From: Antedon mediterranea
Taxonomy: Eukaryota > Echinodermata > Crinoidea > Comatulida > Antedonidae
DNA length: 64,000 nucleotides
Assembly (NCBI RefSeq): GCF_964355755.1
Contig: NC_092670.1
Location: 2,939,001 to 3,003,000, forward strand
Reading direction: 5' to 3'
Below, in pieces: positions 28,601 to 37,976 of the stretch (its first letter is position 1; every line of letters begins with the position of its first letter). The notes beneath the pieces were generated by a model that made no database searches, was not told where the DNA came from, and saw only the letters and a list, made by a program, of their open reading frames with translations. Made by a program: the position numbers and the translations under genes.

Positions 28601-31600
28601 TTTTATTACAAATCAAAATATTATTCAACCTTTGAAACACTGTTGAAAGTTTAGGTCAAGTGAAAATATTAAAATTCATAAAATAATATAAAATATTATT
28701 TATAAAATTAATTATTCAAAGAGTTATAAAGAGAAGAAATAATTGTTAAATTCATTTATTTAAAAAAACATCATTAATTTAAAAGTTAGGTTTCGTATAA
28801 ACAAATCTTCAAGCTATTAACACATTTAAGGCGATTCTTTAAAAATTGACGTTGGAATTTGACGTCTGAATTTCTTAGTGGATTTCTTAGTTGCACCTGA
28901 AATTTTCTTCTATCCTTGCTTGAATTTAATATTCTTTCTATTTAGTATCTGATTTATAAAGGTTTATGGTTGCAAATTCACAAAGAATGAAATCTACAAA
29001 GTGAAAAAAAATACAAGTTTAAATCTATTGCAATTTAATATCCTTAAGAACAGTTGAAAATTAAGTTTTGAAAATACAGATTTTGCAATCATTACTTCAA
29101 TAAACACTAAATGAGGAAAAAACCCAACCAAAATTTCTCAGAAGTGACAATTATAATTTTTTAAATGAAAATTATGTATGAATATGAAATTAATAAACAA
29201 ACAATTGTAATAAGATATTTGATTATGAACAAACCCCCCTTTTTCTTGAAGTGCCCTTTCAAACTAGACTATAGCCGATATGACAATTTCTTGGCTATTC
29301 TGTATAGCCAGCAGGCAAATTGTACTTTTCTTACTACTAAGTCCTAGGAAAATTTGTCTAGTTTATAAATATTAGTATGTTAAAATATTAAAAATAGAAA
29401 TATATTAATAACATTTAAATTTTGTCTTAACTAAAAGAAGACACATAGATTGTATTTACTATGTATACAGTACCAGTAATAAATGTAATCTTTATGTTAA
29501 ATTTACTTCAAATGATTTATATACAATTAAAAAGAAATATCATATCTATACACGTAACCATACATATGAGGTATCAAAGTGACTGCAATTGAACCTTTTT
29601 TTAAACTATAACATTTAAAAAATCCCCACCTGCACCTTTTTCCTGTCCTTGTTGTTTTTAATGAACTACAATATGGGTTACAGGTAAACAAGCTTTGCTC
29701 TTATGGTCATCCATACTAGCATTTGTTTTTTATCCCTCATGATATTTAAATGGTAAAATAAATTTATACTTGACTCTCTTTTTTATATTGATAGATATTT
29801 TTTTATTTTATATATGGATTTAATTTATATTTGGATTTAAGTGATTCTTCATAATATTTTTGTTTATTACTTTTATATACTAAATAAATTTTGGGGAGGT
29901 CCAACCATGTTTGCATTACTTCACTCTGTAAATTTAATTGCTATGGCGTTGCTTAATCTGTATACAATTTGTTTTAAATTCTAGCTATCAATTTAAAACA
30001 GAACCCGAGATACAATAGATCACCAAAGTAAGAAAACACCTTCAGGAGCCAAAACAATTCCTACTAATAGGCGTTTCCCCGAAACCAAGTTTTGTTGAAT
30101 ACACTACATAAGTTGTTCATTCTATCAGTACACTAAATCAGAAAATTTAACTCACCCTTTCGATGTAACAAAACTCTGGCTTTTGAATTACGTTGTTTTC
30201 AACTGATGCTTCTTCCAATATTTGCTTACTGATTTGACAAACACGATCTTTCTGGTTATAGTTGACCGACAAGCAATCAGATTTGTGGGAACATTCCAGC
30301 AAACAATTTACACGGTTTATATTCTTCAACTCGTAACTCCAACCCTCAAGAGCCTGTGCCTGGATAACTTTATATAATGAATTGGTCGAAAGAACGACAA
30401 TAGGCAGGAGATTAAGAACGACAACCAAAGTTGCAAACGTATGCATTGCGACGTTTTGGAAATACGTATTGACAAAATAAACTGTATGATGTGCCTTCAA
30501 ATGCAACTTGTCGTACACCAATATTTGTGGTAACAAGGAACTACTGTACGTTTTCATCTTCTGATGTGCGTATTATAGATGTTCCATCCAAGTATAATAC
30601 AATAGAACGTTGTCTGCACCAATCAAAAACGTGTTAGTAATAATAAGGTGTAATTACATAACAATGTATGAACAAACTTGATGCTTTTTTTCTAATAGCC
30701 TATCAAATTGAACCAATCAAAAACGTGTTAGTAATAATAAGTTATACTGTAACTATGTATGAACAAATTTCTAATAGCCTATCAAATCGAACCATCAAAT
30801 TCATGGAGTTTTTTAATTATATATTAATATAAATTGAAATGTAGCTGGATTATAACATTCTGTGATCAATGTTGGTTTTTTTTAATTATAAATTTTTAAC
30901 AAATAGTGTTTTGGTTCAAGTTTCTCTATTTTTAGATCTTATAATGCCTCTAAGTCTAATTAAAATTATTCTCATTATTAAAAACACGCTCTCTGCATGT
31001 AGAATAATAGCAGCTGCATTATTGTAAATTTAGTATCTTATTTGAAAATTAAACTTGACATTAATTAATTTTCCATATGTTGTTTTCACATAGCTACCAC
31101 ATTATTACTTAACACACTGCACTCTCCTCGCCTCTGCTGGCAGGAAAAAAAACCAACCACCTCACATTTTTTAAATTAAGATGTTGACTTTGGCATTGTC
31201 TAGTTACTGACGTTGAGGTTTAGGAATCAAAAAGTAATATAGTACAATGCAGTATATATGATCTAGAAATGGATATACAGTATATACCCATTATATAGCA
31301 TTATAAGATAAAGTTGTTCCTATTGTATTTCTTAAATCAATATGTGAGTGGATATACAGTACGTACCCATTATATACTGTAGAATTATAAGATAAAGTTA
31401 ATAGTATTAATAGTTAATGTGAGTGTCTATTTTGATTTCATTAATTCTAAAAGCCAGCAAATTAAAAAACAAAATTAAAAAGTCAAGGAAAAATAATAAT
31501 ATAGTGCGCATTGTAAAATGAACTTTTGAAGCATGCAGTCGCAAATGAAAAAGAAAACTGAATCTTGTTTAATATATTTAAATATACATACTGTATATAC

Positions 31601-34600
31601 TGTATCTTCATTCTTGTTTTGTTTGTGTAAATATTATAGACGTTTATTATGTTATTGTTTAATATTTTTTAATGTCAGTCGGTTATTTTCTATCATATTT
31701 TGTGTACAGTAGTACATTTACTGCATTTCATTGTAGTCTGGGGAATTGTCTTCTTTTGTAAAGCTTCCAAAGCATGTTAATACCAGTTGCGACTGGAAAA
31801 CAGCGACTTACTGTAGTTGAATATTCTTGCAGTCTCCTGTTGTTCAATTTGTGTAATATTTTGATTTGTGGTGGAAAGAATGTTTAATCTTTAGGATGAA
31901 TAACAATGTTTTCTGGTGGTGTAATTAGAAAGAAGTAAATCATGATTGCAACTTCATCCTCCTTATACATCCCCTGAAAAGAAATTACATAAAACGAATA
32001 ATTAAATATCCAAATAAATCAATCAAAATTCATATTGTAAAACCATAATCGAATTAGAAGCCTCTCCTGGCCAGGCATACCGTATATCGGCCCATCACAG
32101 CTTCAGCTAGTTATAGCCTAGGCCTAGAAAGAAATGTATGCTAACATAACCTAGCATTGCATTTGGTGTTTAGAAAAATGGTTAAAGGGATGGCTCAAGC
32201 TTATGTTTCGCAGCGTGCATGAGGTAGAAACGAGCAAGAATACTTCCCATAGCAAAAAAAATTAGTAGATTTAAGTAGTCGTAAGTAGAAATAGCTCTAT
32301 TTTTAGTAGCCCTAATTGTTTTTAAGTAGTCCTTTTTATCTCGCCTACTAAGGATTTTAACTCAACGAGTCAACGATGGAATGACTACTTCCCAGCTATA
32401 TAAAATAGATAGTTGATTAATAGTTACTGGCTATTAATTATTTGTTAATAGTCTATTGATAGGTCATTGGTAGCCCTTGTATAGCTATAATAAGTAGACA
32501 GTAGATAGATATGATACTCATAGATTTCTAATAGCTATCTGATAGTCCATATCTATCTATTGTATAAAATAGATAGTTTATTAACAGTTACTGGCTATTA
32601 TCAGTTTGTTTATGTCTATTAATAGGTTGCTGGTAGCCCTTTGTATAGCTATTATAAGTAGACAATAGATAGATGTATACAAATGTGTTACTCAAAGATT
32701 AAAAATAGTGAAAAATCTATCTAATACTATTAGTGGGGGTTTTGAATTATGCTAATGAGGTAAAACCTATTAGGAACTATCTAAAATCTACCTAATCTAC
32801 TTATTAGTAGGTGCTTAGATAGTTATAGAGCTATATCTATTAAGGCAATAACTTATAAGGCTAGTAGATATAGAGCTATATCTACTAAGACTTTTTGTTA
32901 TGGGTTACCACCCGTTCGATAATCATTTTTGAAATGGTGCATGTAAGTGCACATGCTGCTGACCACTTGCTGTCTTCACATCTAAATGACCTGATTGTGA
33001 CGTAGTAAAATGGTTCGAGAATTTCTACGCAGCATTCAGTATTTGCAAAGAAATTGGTCTAAAAAACACATTTTTCATAAAAAAATGTGCCATTCTAACA
33101 GAGCTTAAATGAATAAAGGAGAAATAAAAGGTGCCCCAGCTTGAACAGCGCTATTATCGGATTTGCAGTTTACAAACTTTGGCTTAGTGCTATTATAATA
33201 TGATGATCAACAAACAAAACATTGATGTTCTTAAACAGCCCTTTTGATCGAGATTTAACATATCCAACATTTCCAGAACTTGGAACCATCCCTCACCCTC
33301 AATATCACTTTCAACACCCACTCCAAGAATCATTTCCGTGCCCCTGTGTTGAACTATAGTATATTTTTGAACAGCTTTTAAAAAATAGTGACCAATAATG
33401 AAATCTGATCTAATAATAAAACTATATTTGACTGTTATAAGACCCTACCTAGTGAGTTTACTGGTGAAATTATTTAAAAAAGAAGTTAAATTTAATTTTG
33501 TTCTTCCTTTTCTTTTAGGCTTGAAGCTGTTCATTGTGGGTGTCTTCCTTTGTGTCCTAACCAGCTGGTTTATCCTGAAATATTTCCTAGTAAGTTCAAA
33601 TCTTATGAGTTCAGAGTTCAACTTGCTATAATTGATTTCAGTAGTTTGGATAAAAAAATTCTGTAGTAATTACAAAATAGTTGTCTACATGTTTCAGAGC
33701 ATGTACAGAATGATATTCAGAAAGACCATCACACTGTGATTGTGTTTTGACAAATTGTAATCTAGAAATGAAATGGAAATCCAGAACAATGGCTTTTCGT
33801 GGATTGTGGGTCGATGATTTGTCCATCATAATTTTGTGTTTTATTATGGGTTTCTCATAATTTTAAGCCAAATCATAAATTTGCCTAATATGTATTTCCA
33901 TAGTGTTTATCTATTTCCATACAAAAATGATATGGCAGCACTGAAATAATTAAATATTCCAATATTGAATTACCTCGACTCTTAAAATCTATTTTATTAT
34001 ATTATATGGTGATGCTATTAAATTACATAAAATGTAAACATATAAAGGATTATTGTCCTTTACCGAAAAACCTGTTTCAATCCTTACTACATTATATAGT
34101 ATTATATGGTGATGCTATTAAATAACATGAATTTAAAAATATTGTAACGTTTTTCCTCCGCCTGTCTCTACTGTGTACTATGCACGTTTTATCGGGTCCC
34201 TTTTTAGCCCGGTAGCAATCTCATTCGTTAGGCCTAGAGCATGGCTAGCCTAGTTATTCATTATAGAATTAAAAAGTAAGGTACTCAGCTTGTCGGAAGG
34301 AGTATGCTCCTTCAAATAAACGGACCACCGGAAGAGTCCCACAACCTAGTTTGTTTTATGGACAGATTGGAAGTTTAATCTCGCTAGGATAGCCTATCAG
34401 GTTCCCAGGTTCTCTCGATCCGTCTAGGTCTCAACAACACGTACATACACTAATTATTGCTATGTAAATGAAGGACTGTGTGATTATGACAGGTAGCGTC
34501 AGGTTCAGTGACAGTGATATTCCGTCGGCTTCATGTACAATGTAAATAGATACTGTAAATCTTCTAATTGTTTTTTAGAGTGGGTTAATATTAGAGTAGT

Positions 34601-36072
34601 GGGTTACTATTAGAGTAGTGGGTTACTATTAGAGTAGTGGGTTACTATTAGAGTAGTGGGTTACTATTAGAGTAGTGGGTTACTATTAGAGTAGTGGGTT
34701 ACTATTAGAGTAGTGGGTTACTATTAGAGTAGTGGGTTACTATTAGAGTAGTGGGTTACTATTAGAGTAGTGGGTTACTATTAGAGTAGTGGGTTAATAT
34801 TAGAGTAGTGGGTTACTATTAGAGTAGTGGGTTACTATTAGAGTAGTGGGTTACTATTAGAGTAGTGGGTTAATATTAGAGTAGTGGGTTACTATTAGAG
34901 TAGTGGGTTAATATTAGAGTAGTGGGTTACTATTAGAGTAGTGGGTTACTATTAGAGTAGTGGGTTACTATTAGAGTAGTGGGTTAATATTAGAGTAGTG
35001 GGTTAATATTAGAGTAGTGGGTTACTATTAGAGTAGTGGGTTACTATTAGAGTAGTGGGTTACTATTAGAGTAGTGGGTTACTATTAGAGTAGTGGGTTA
35101 CTATTAGAGTAGTGGGTTAATATTAGAGTAGTGGGTTAATATTAGAGTAGTGGGTTACTATTAGAGTAGTGGGTTACTATTAGAGTAGTGGGTTACTATT
35201 AGAGTAGTGGGTTACTATTAGAGTAGTGGGTTACTATTAGAGTAGTGGGTTACTATTAGAGTAGTGGGTTACTATTAGAGTAGTGGGTTACTAGAGTAGT
35301 AGGTTACTTTTACTAATCTTAAATTAGGCACCTGAAAATAGTAACCCACCCCAACTTTTCCGGTCAGCAAATCATACCAAAATAATAAAACAGTATGAAT
35401 AAATAAATTTGTTTGAACTCTAACTTTATTTTGTAAACTAAAAAACACTCAATCCTTCCCACTCCCAAGATTAACATGCATATCTCCTTGTCTTCAAAAT
35501 ATGGCTGCATCATAAACGACCAGTCTTCACAAATGTCATTTTGTCAATAGTTTTTCTGACTCTAATATTAACCCCCATGGGTTATTATTAGAGTAGTGGG
35601 TTATTATTATAGATTGACTTATAAGTGTGGGTTACTATTAGAATCCTTCCCACTCCCGAGATTAACATGTATTATCTCCTTGTTTTCAAAATATGGCTGC
35701 ATCATAAACGACCAGTCTTCATAAATGTCATTTTGTCAATAGTTTTTGTGACTCTAATATTAACCCCCATGGGTTATTATTAGAGTAGTGGGTTATTATT
35801 ATAGATTGACTTATAAGTTGGGTTAATTGGGGGGTTACTATTAGAGTGTTTGTTACTATTGTCCTATACCGAATTACCTCTTACAATCTCTTTTAGAAGA
35901 CTATTTATACAATACAGAACAACAGTTATTTAAACATCTACGACGATTCTGCAGAACACCAAATATTGTACGTAACTATGACAGAAGTACACTGAATGAA
36001 ATCACTGCAAAATGTAGCTGGACATCTCTCAAGCAACAATATCTAACATTGCTTTCAAGTCAAGAATCATAA
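7613..36072 (+). CDS. QTMAN: tRNA-queuosine alpha-mannosyltransferase (QTMAN, formerly GTDC1)
   Basis: Seven coding exons: 7613-7797, 9922-10089, 10796-11161, 11793-11902, 14081-14225, 33519-33589, 35897-36072. All introns are GT-AG, phases agree at every junction, and the spliced frame is 1221 bases (406 residues plus TAA), near the 458-residue human protein. The start has a favourable A at -3 and is followed by [17 protein letters not shown]. Visible blocks are [90 protein letters not shown] and LVYPEIFP. The EX7E motif of GT4 glycosyltransferases spans the exon 5/6 junction. The vertebrate enzyme uses GDP-mannose to mannosylate queuosine at position 34 of tRNA-Asp. It has an N-terminal DUF3524-type half and a C-terminal GT4 half. 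The segment between YFPIEFP and VWAHRW is variable. Introns hold LINE, MITE and minisatellite sequence; intron 5 (19 kb) contains an antisense lectin gene. Confidence 0.93.
8596..9895 (+). mobile_element. 5'-truncated LINE (CR1/L2/jockey group), broken RT
   Basis: In QTMAN intron 1. The reverse transcriptase reads from about 8596 with [16 protein letters not shown] and [20 protein letters not shown]. The catalytic YADD region is destroyed ([11 protein letters not shown] at about 8893-8925) and the frame shifts near 8935. The C-terminal part continues at 8937-9629 with [25 protein letters not shown] and RRASRFIL. It ends in an A-rich (AAAAT)n tail near 9895. It is dead and 5'-truncated, as is typical of target-primed insertions. 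Confidence 0.85.
10309..10374. repeat. perfect 29-bp inverted repeat (hairpin)
   Basis: Arms 10309-10337 and 10346-10374 are exact reverse complements over 29 bases, with an 8-base loop. The core is GGACGAACGTGGGCAGAA. Beyond the arms GGCCCGGG occurs on both sides (near 10295 and 10381). It lies in QTMAN intron 2. It could be a small foldback transposon or encode a hairpin RNA. Confidence 0.8.
11216..11715 (+). repeat. minisatellite, about 18-bp units (CACTGCTGTACTTATTTA)
   Basis: About 500 bp of degenerate tandem units in QTMAN intron 3. The typical unit is CACTGCTGTACTTATTTA; variants have TATAC for TGTAC and shortened forms (GACTGCTATACTTATTT). Open frames across it are only repeats of YLFTLL or VLIYTA and are not genes. 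Confidence 0.9.
11956..13719. mobile_element. TIR element with TTAA target duplication (piggyBac/Kolobok type)
   Basis: Left end AGGGGGATTCTGGGTTTAAA at 11956; the right end is its inverted, imperfect copy ending in CCCCCCT at 13719. TTAA flanks both ends (11952-11955 and 13720-13723). The 1.76-kb interior has no transposase. It carries a short (GAAT)n-tailed retroposon 3' end near 12570-12592. A near-copy of the uninterrupted target lies just downstream at 13811-13925. Confidence 0.7.
12450..12592 (+). repeat. retroposon 3' end with GAAT tail
   Basis: A T-rich stretch (TTTTGTTACCTTGTTTTAAATG) leads to AATAAAGAATGAATGAATGAATG, the kind of short tandem tail left by CR1/L2-type LINEs or their SINEs. 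The 5' limit is uncertain. A similar AATGAATG tail is seen near 20390. Confidence 0.4.
14882..17101. mobile_element. hAT-like TIR element inserted in the Harbinger-type MITE
   Basis: TIRs CAGGGCTGCAAATTAA (14882) and TTAATTTGCAGCCCTG (ending 17101) are exact inverted repeats. CCGTA occurs on each side (14877-14881, 17102-17106), giving a 5-bp duplication. CAGGG ends are typical of hAT, though the classical duplication is 8 bp. The 2.2-kb interior has no recognisable transposase. The short open frame at 15162-15404 shows no known domain. Confidence 0.6.
17238..17784 (+). mobile_element. PIF/Harbinger-type element carrying a Myb/SANT fragment
   Basis: The ends CCCGTTTCTGCTGCC and AGCAGAAACGGGG are inverted and flanked by TAC (17235-17237, 17785-17787). 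Removing it restores a palindromic target of the TTTTTTGTAC/TAAAAAA type within the older MITE. The interior holds the Myb/SANT-like coding fragment at 17361-17590. Confidence 0.6.
17361..17590 (+). pseudogene. Myb/SANT-like protein fragment of a Harbinger transposon
   Basis: One frame reads [17 protein letters not shown] then stops. Another frame (from 17417) continues with [20 protein letters not shown] and [20 protein letters not shown], ending SGRE. The pattern (helix, conserved [19 protein letters not shown]) is that of the Myb/SANT-like DNA-binding protein encoded by PIF/Harbinger elements beside the DDE nuclease. The frame change and the absence of the nuclease make it a relic. Confidence 0.6.
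17918..18856. mobile_element. PIF/Harbinger-type element, second copy
   Basis: Ends GGGCCCGTTTCTGCTGCC (17918) and GGCAGCAGAAACGGGGCC (to 18856) are inverted repeats flanked by ATT on each side. Both sub-terminal regions are runs of ATACCGTATA palindromes. Internal GTGCAGCAGAAACGGGG at about 18650 suggests another nested copy. No transposase was recognised. Confidence 0.55.
19395..20866 (-). repeat. duplicated 3' flank of lectin terminal exon, copy 1
   Basis: AT-rich DNA downstream (minus sense) of the lectin terminal exon. Blocks such as AACATTCATCTTGTGTTTGC and CAATATAATAAGATATAT recur at 19500-19575, 19815-19880, 21355-21420 and 37270-37340. The flank was therefore duplicated together with the exon. 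No gene was seen in it. Confidence 0.6.
21127..21236 (-). pseudogene. fragment of lectin terminal exon
   Basis: The stretch is a partial inverse-strand copy of the fibrinogen terminal exon, spanning the region coding for the DxDND calcium site and the GGWWY-like part (here with changes). It sits directly upstream of exon 21114-20867 and has no splice site of its own. Confidence 0.6.
22018..22233 (-). pseudogene. extra lectin terminal exon (out of phase)
   Basis: A paralogue of 21114-20867 with acceptor TTTAG, ending [21 protein letters not shown] and KRAP-stop. Compared with the intact exon, 23 bases are lost just after the acceptor, which shifts the phase against the upstream exon. It could be an unused alternative last exon or a decayed duplicate. 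Confidence 0.7.
22590..22730 (-). repeat. LINE 3' end, minus strand
   Basis: The complement matches the 3' end at 55200-55321: TTTATTTGTATTTTTCTTG, TCATTCCTGGTTATTTTTAC and CGAATAAATATTATTAT. It is a short 3' piece of the same LINE family. Confidence 0.6.
22735..24730. other. lectin intron, no gene seen
   Basis: AT-rich intronic sequence with one dispersed repeat (23173-23245, shared with 1470-1545). A block at 23385-23440 (TTCTATTTCATTTGTGGTAAG) is also found at 54105-54130, consistent with paralogy of the two lectin introns. Short open frames have no domain. Confidence 0.5.
24736..25075. repeat. 85-bp tandem repeat
   Basis: The block GTTCGGCTCGCACGATAAAT recurs at about 24736, 24795, 24880, 24965 and 25050. 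The 85-bp spacing is constant after the first, shorter unit. Each unit contains ACACGTGGTGATTTTTACAA and AGGGGTACAGTGCGTG. Long minus-strand open frames here arise from the repetition and are not genes. Confidence 0.9.
27480..30145. other. lectin intron with a LINE remnant
   Basis: AT-rich intron of the minus-strand lectin gene. At about 28110-28160 (+) the translation [14 protein letters not shown] matches the conserved LINE segment after the RT core, so a decayed LINE lies here (roughly 28100-28480). A candidate donor (GTAAGT on the minus strand at 27470) has no clear matching acceptor. Nothing else was recognised. Confidence 0.5.
30622..30790. repeat. tandem duplication of about 95 bp
   Basis: ACCAATCAAAAACGTGTTAG through CTAATAGCCTATCAAAT is present twice in direct orientation. 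It lies just upstream (minus sense) of the PAN exon of lectin locus A, so it could include promoter sequence. Confidence 0.75.
30795..32245. other. intergenic/intronic, nothing recognised
   Basis: AT-rich DNA between the lectin first exon and the MITE at 32246, within QTMAN intron 5. A short direct repeat occurs at 31265-31310 and 31350-31395 (GGATATACAGTA-type followed by ATTATATA and TTATAAGATAAAGTT). Confidence 0.5.
32246..32904. mobile_element. AT-rich MITE with CCCATARCAAAAA termini
   Basis: The left end CCCATAGCAAAAA plus TTAGTAGAT, and the complement of the right end CCCATAACAAAAA plus TTAGTAGAT, form imperfect inverted repeats of about 30 bp. The inside is built of AGTAG/TAGATAG words, with a roughly 178-bp direct duplication (GTTACTGGCTATTA near 32422 and 32589). 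The target duplication is unclear. Confidence 0.55.
34576..35305. repeat. 19-bp minisatellite (AGTGGGTTACTATTAGAGT)
   Basis: About 38 near-identical 19-bp units in QTMAN intron 6. Most read AGTGGGTTACTATTAGAGT; about seven have TTAATATT instead of TTACTATT. The array is highly homogeneous. Related non-tandem copies, in both orientations, follow at 35335-35350 and 35545-35850. Confidence 0.95.
35545..35850. repeat. duplicated block containing inverted array units
   Basis: GACTCTAATATTAACCCCCA followed by TGGGTTATTATTAGAGTAGT occurs at 35557-35600 and again at 35750-35795. ACTCTAATATTAACCC is the reverse complement of the minisatellite unit, so each block is a small palindrome made from one unit in each orientation. 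The 100 bp before each block (TTAACATG, TCCTTG, AAAATATGGCTGCATC) is also duplicated. Confidence 0.75.
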
Positions 36073-36169
36073 TGGTGTACAGTATCACAATTTTCAAGAT
36101 ACATAATTGGCGTGAATGGTAAATCATGAACTTGTACTACTTTTCAATTGGTATGCACTTGTACTTGTA

Positions 36170-36990
36170 TTGTACTAGCAATTATACCCGTCCAGGTTGG
36201 GGGAGGTTCAAATTTAGTTTAAAACCTTCAGTACAATTCCAATTAATTTGATACGTCTCATAACCCCTCGGACGCCAGTATCTCCCTGTACTCGCCAACC
36301 TCCACCCCTCTTCAATCACATCCCACACTCGGGTGATTAAAAAAATATCCTTCCCAGTACAATTTTCAATTTGAAAAAACCCAACTTTAGCTTTATATCA
36401 GAGGCCAAGAGGATGATGCATAACATGATAGGCCTATGGTTTAGGTACTTTGCAAACTGTGTAAATGAATAGCTGTGTCGTATTTGCTAATGATTAAAAT
36501 ATCAAATTTTAATACAGCTGAATTACCTCTGCCCAAGCCTTCTTTCTCCTCTCCCTATCCCAGTCACAATCAACAAACCTTAACTCCTTTCCAGAACAGT
36601 TCAAATGTAGTAACTTTTCCCAGGTACAATCCCAATCATGTTGTCCTTCATTAGCCCCAAAACGCCAGTATCTCCACCCCTCCCCCTCCCTACACACCCC
36701 ATACTGGGTTTGAGACGTTTCTAGTGCATATTATATTGAGCCATATATCACTCCCAACCCATAACCCCTCAGTGGCAGTTTTAAAATATAGTTTAAAACA
36801 TTTCCAGTAGAGTTTCAGCCATGTTGATAGGCCTACGACCCACCCCAAACTCCCAACCCAAACTCCCAGAGATACTTAAAATTCAATTCAAATTGCTAGC
36901 CTACTACCCTTAGCCCAAGCAAAAATCCCCACCATTCCCTTTACCCCAACTCTCCCTCCCCCTCCTTGTATTCAAGATGGCAGATGATGT
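36170..36990 (-). pseudogene. decayed tandem cysteine/tryptophan-rich domain copies, possibly SRCR-like
   Basis: The minus frame 36697-36509 reads CREGEGWRYWRFGANEGQ, WDCTWEKLLHLNCSGKE and LRFVDCDWDRE. The CSGKE-x4-DC pattern resembles part of a scavenger-receptor cysteine-rich domain. Degraded relatives (RYWR and NWNCTEG on the minus strand at about 36180-36300; more near 36730-36800 and 36940-37030) suggest several tandem copies. It lies just downstream of the QTMAN stop on the opposite strand. The family call is weak, and it may be a repeat rather than a gene. Confidence 0.3.
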
Positions 36991-37149
36991 TCAAATATAG
37001 TTTAGAACCTTCCCTGTACCATTATGGTCATTTTGATACCCCATATGTGTGCAGTAACAAAAATTTGTATAACTAACAATACATACAAACATCAAAGTAC
37101 AAGCAGATTTATAAGTTAAATTCATACAAAAAGAATTGATAAAAGTTTT

Positions 37150-37976
37150 GTTTTTGCTGAAAGTGATTTTTGTTTATAATACATTAAAAGTTGAAGTTTT
37201 TCTTAAATTGTGTAGTAGTTTATTTGCTTTTTAATGTTTATATACTTTCACCTGTACATTTGAAAATACATCAACATTCATCTTGTGTTTGCTTATGTCA
37301 CTAATTTCTATAAAAACCAATATAATAAGATATATAATATGTAGGCCTACATTCATTGTAAGTTTTTATTTCATTTTAAATCATTTCAAAACAAGATTCA
37401 ATTTAAAAACTTCAGCAAATACCCATTGAAAATACTCCTAAAATTAGATTAAAAATTACTAATTATTATTAATTAAAATATAGGAAATACTGATTTATTA
37501 TTATCAATTTGGTTTTATTAATTAAAAACAATAATAATAATAATGTTACTTTGTATGTACCGGTTAGCATTAGTTTTAAATAATAAAATTAATAATTTGT
37601 TTACAGAATGACTTGAATATATTATTTGGTATAATATTTAAAAATGATTAATAATTAAACATTCTTTGTTACTATTACGGTATATAATTCAAAATAAAAA
37701 AATTCCATATAATAAATTTTAAACAAATCACAGTTGATATAACAATATATTTGATTATTAATGTTATAACATTTGGATTATTATAATATAATAATTATTT
37801 AATGAAACCAAGAAGAATTGAAATTATTCCATAACTACAGATTCTGATTTGTTATGGTGCTCTTTCAACCATCATCACTGTTGTCTTAAAAGATCAAAAT
37901 AGCGATCCCAGTTGATGCCATTGTAATCAGCTGTACCTAGTGTAGGTAAAGCCTATTCAGGTCTGAATCATGAAAA
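37150..37976 (-). repeat. lectin terminal-exon fragment with duplicated 3' flank
   Basis: From 37855 to 37976 lies a degraded fibrinogen terminal-exon copy; the minus strand gives the GTACAGCTGATTACAATGGC region and a KRAP-like end with a changed reading frame. The 700 bp before it repeat the same AT-rich flank as 19395-20866 and 21240-22017. Confidence 0.65.

Larger units (their letters stand above)
20867..30446 (-). pseudogene. PAN-fibrinogen domain lectin (FReD, ficolin-like), locus A, frameshifted
   Basis: Minus-strand exons inside QTMAN intron 5. Exon 30446-30156 starts [20 protein letters not shown], a signal peptide, then a PAN/apple-like domain with paired cysteines ([19 protein letters not shown]). 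Exon 27212-27073 opens the fibrinogen C domain (DCSTILQ, FTVYCDM, AGWT). Exon 26238-25978 continues with [20 protein letters not shown] and FWLGNEQI. The last exon, 21114-20867, has the calcium-site run [20 protein letters not shown] and SNLNGLY, and ends KRAP-stop. Exon 26238-25978 is 1 bp shorter than its paralogue (262 bp at 55539-55800); the deletion near 26093 brings an immediate TAG. The 30156/27212 junction does not match in phase, so a small exon is missing or unseen. Secreted FReD proteins are carbohydrate-binding recognition molecules in invertebrates. An assembly error at the 1-bp site is possible. Confidence 0.8.

Noticed and set aside
34576-35305. Telomere-like or CRISPR-like array
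   Set aside because: The 19-bp units are contiguous without spacers, and the unit is not a telomeric hexamer type. It is a minisatellite.
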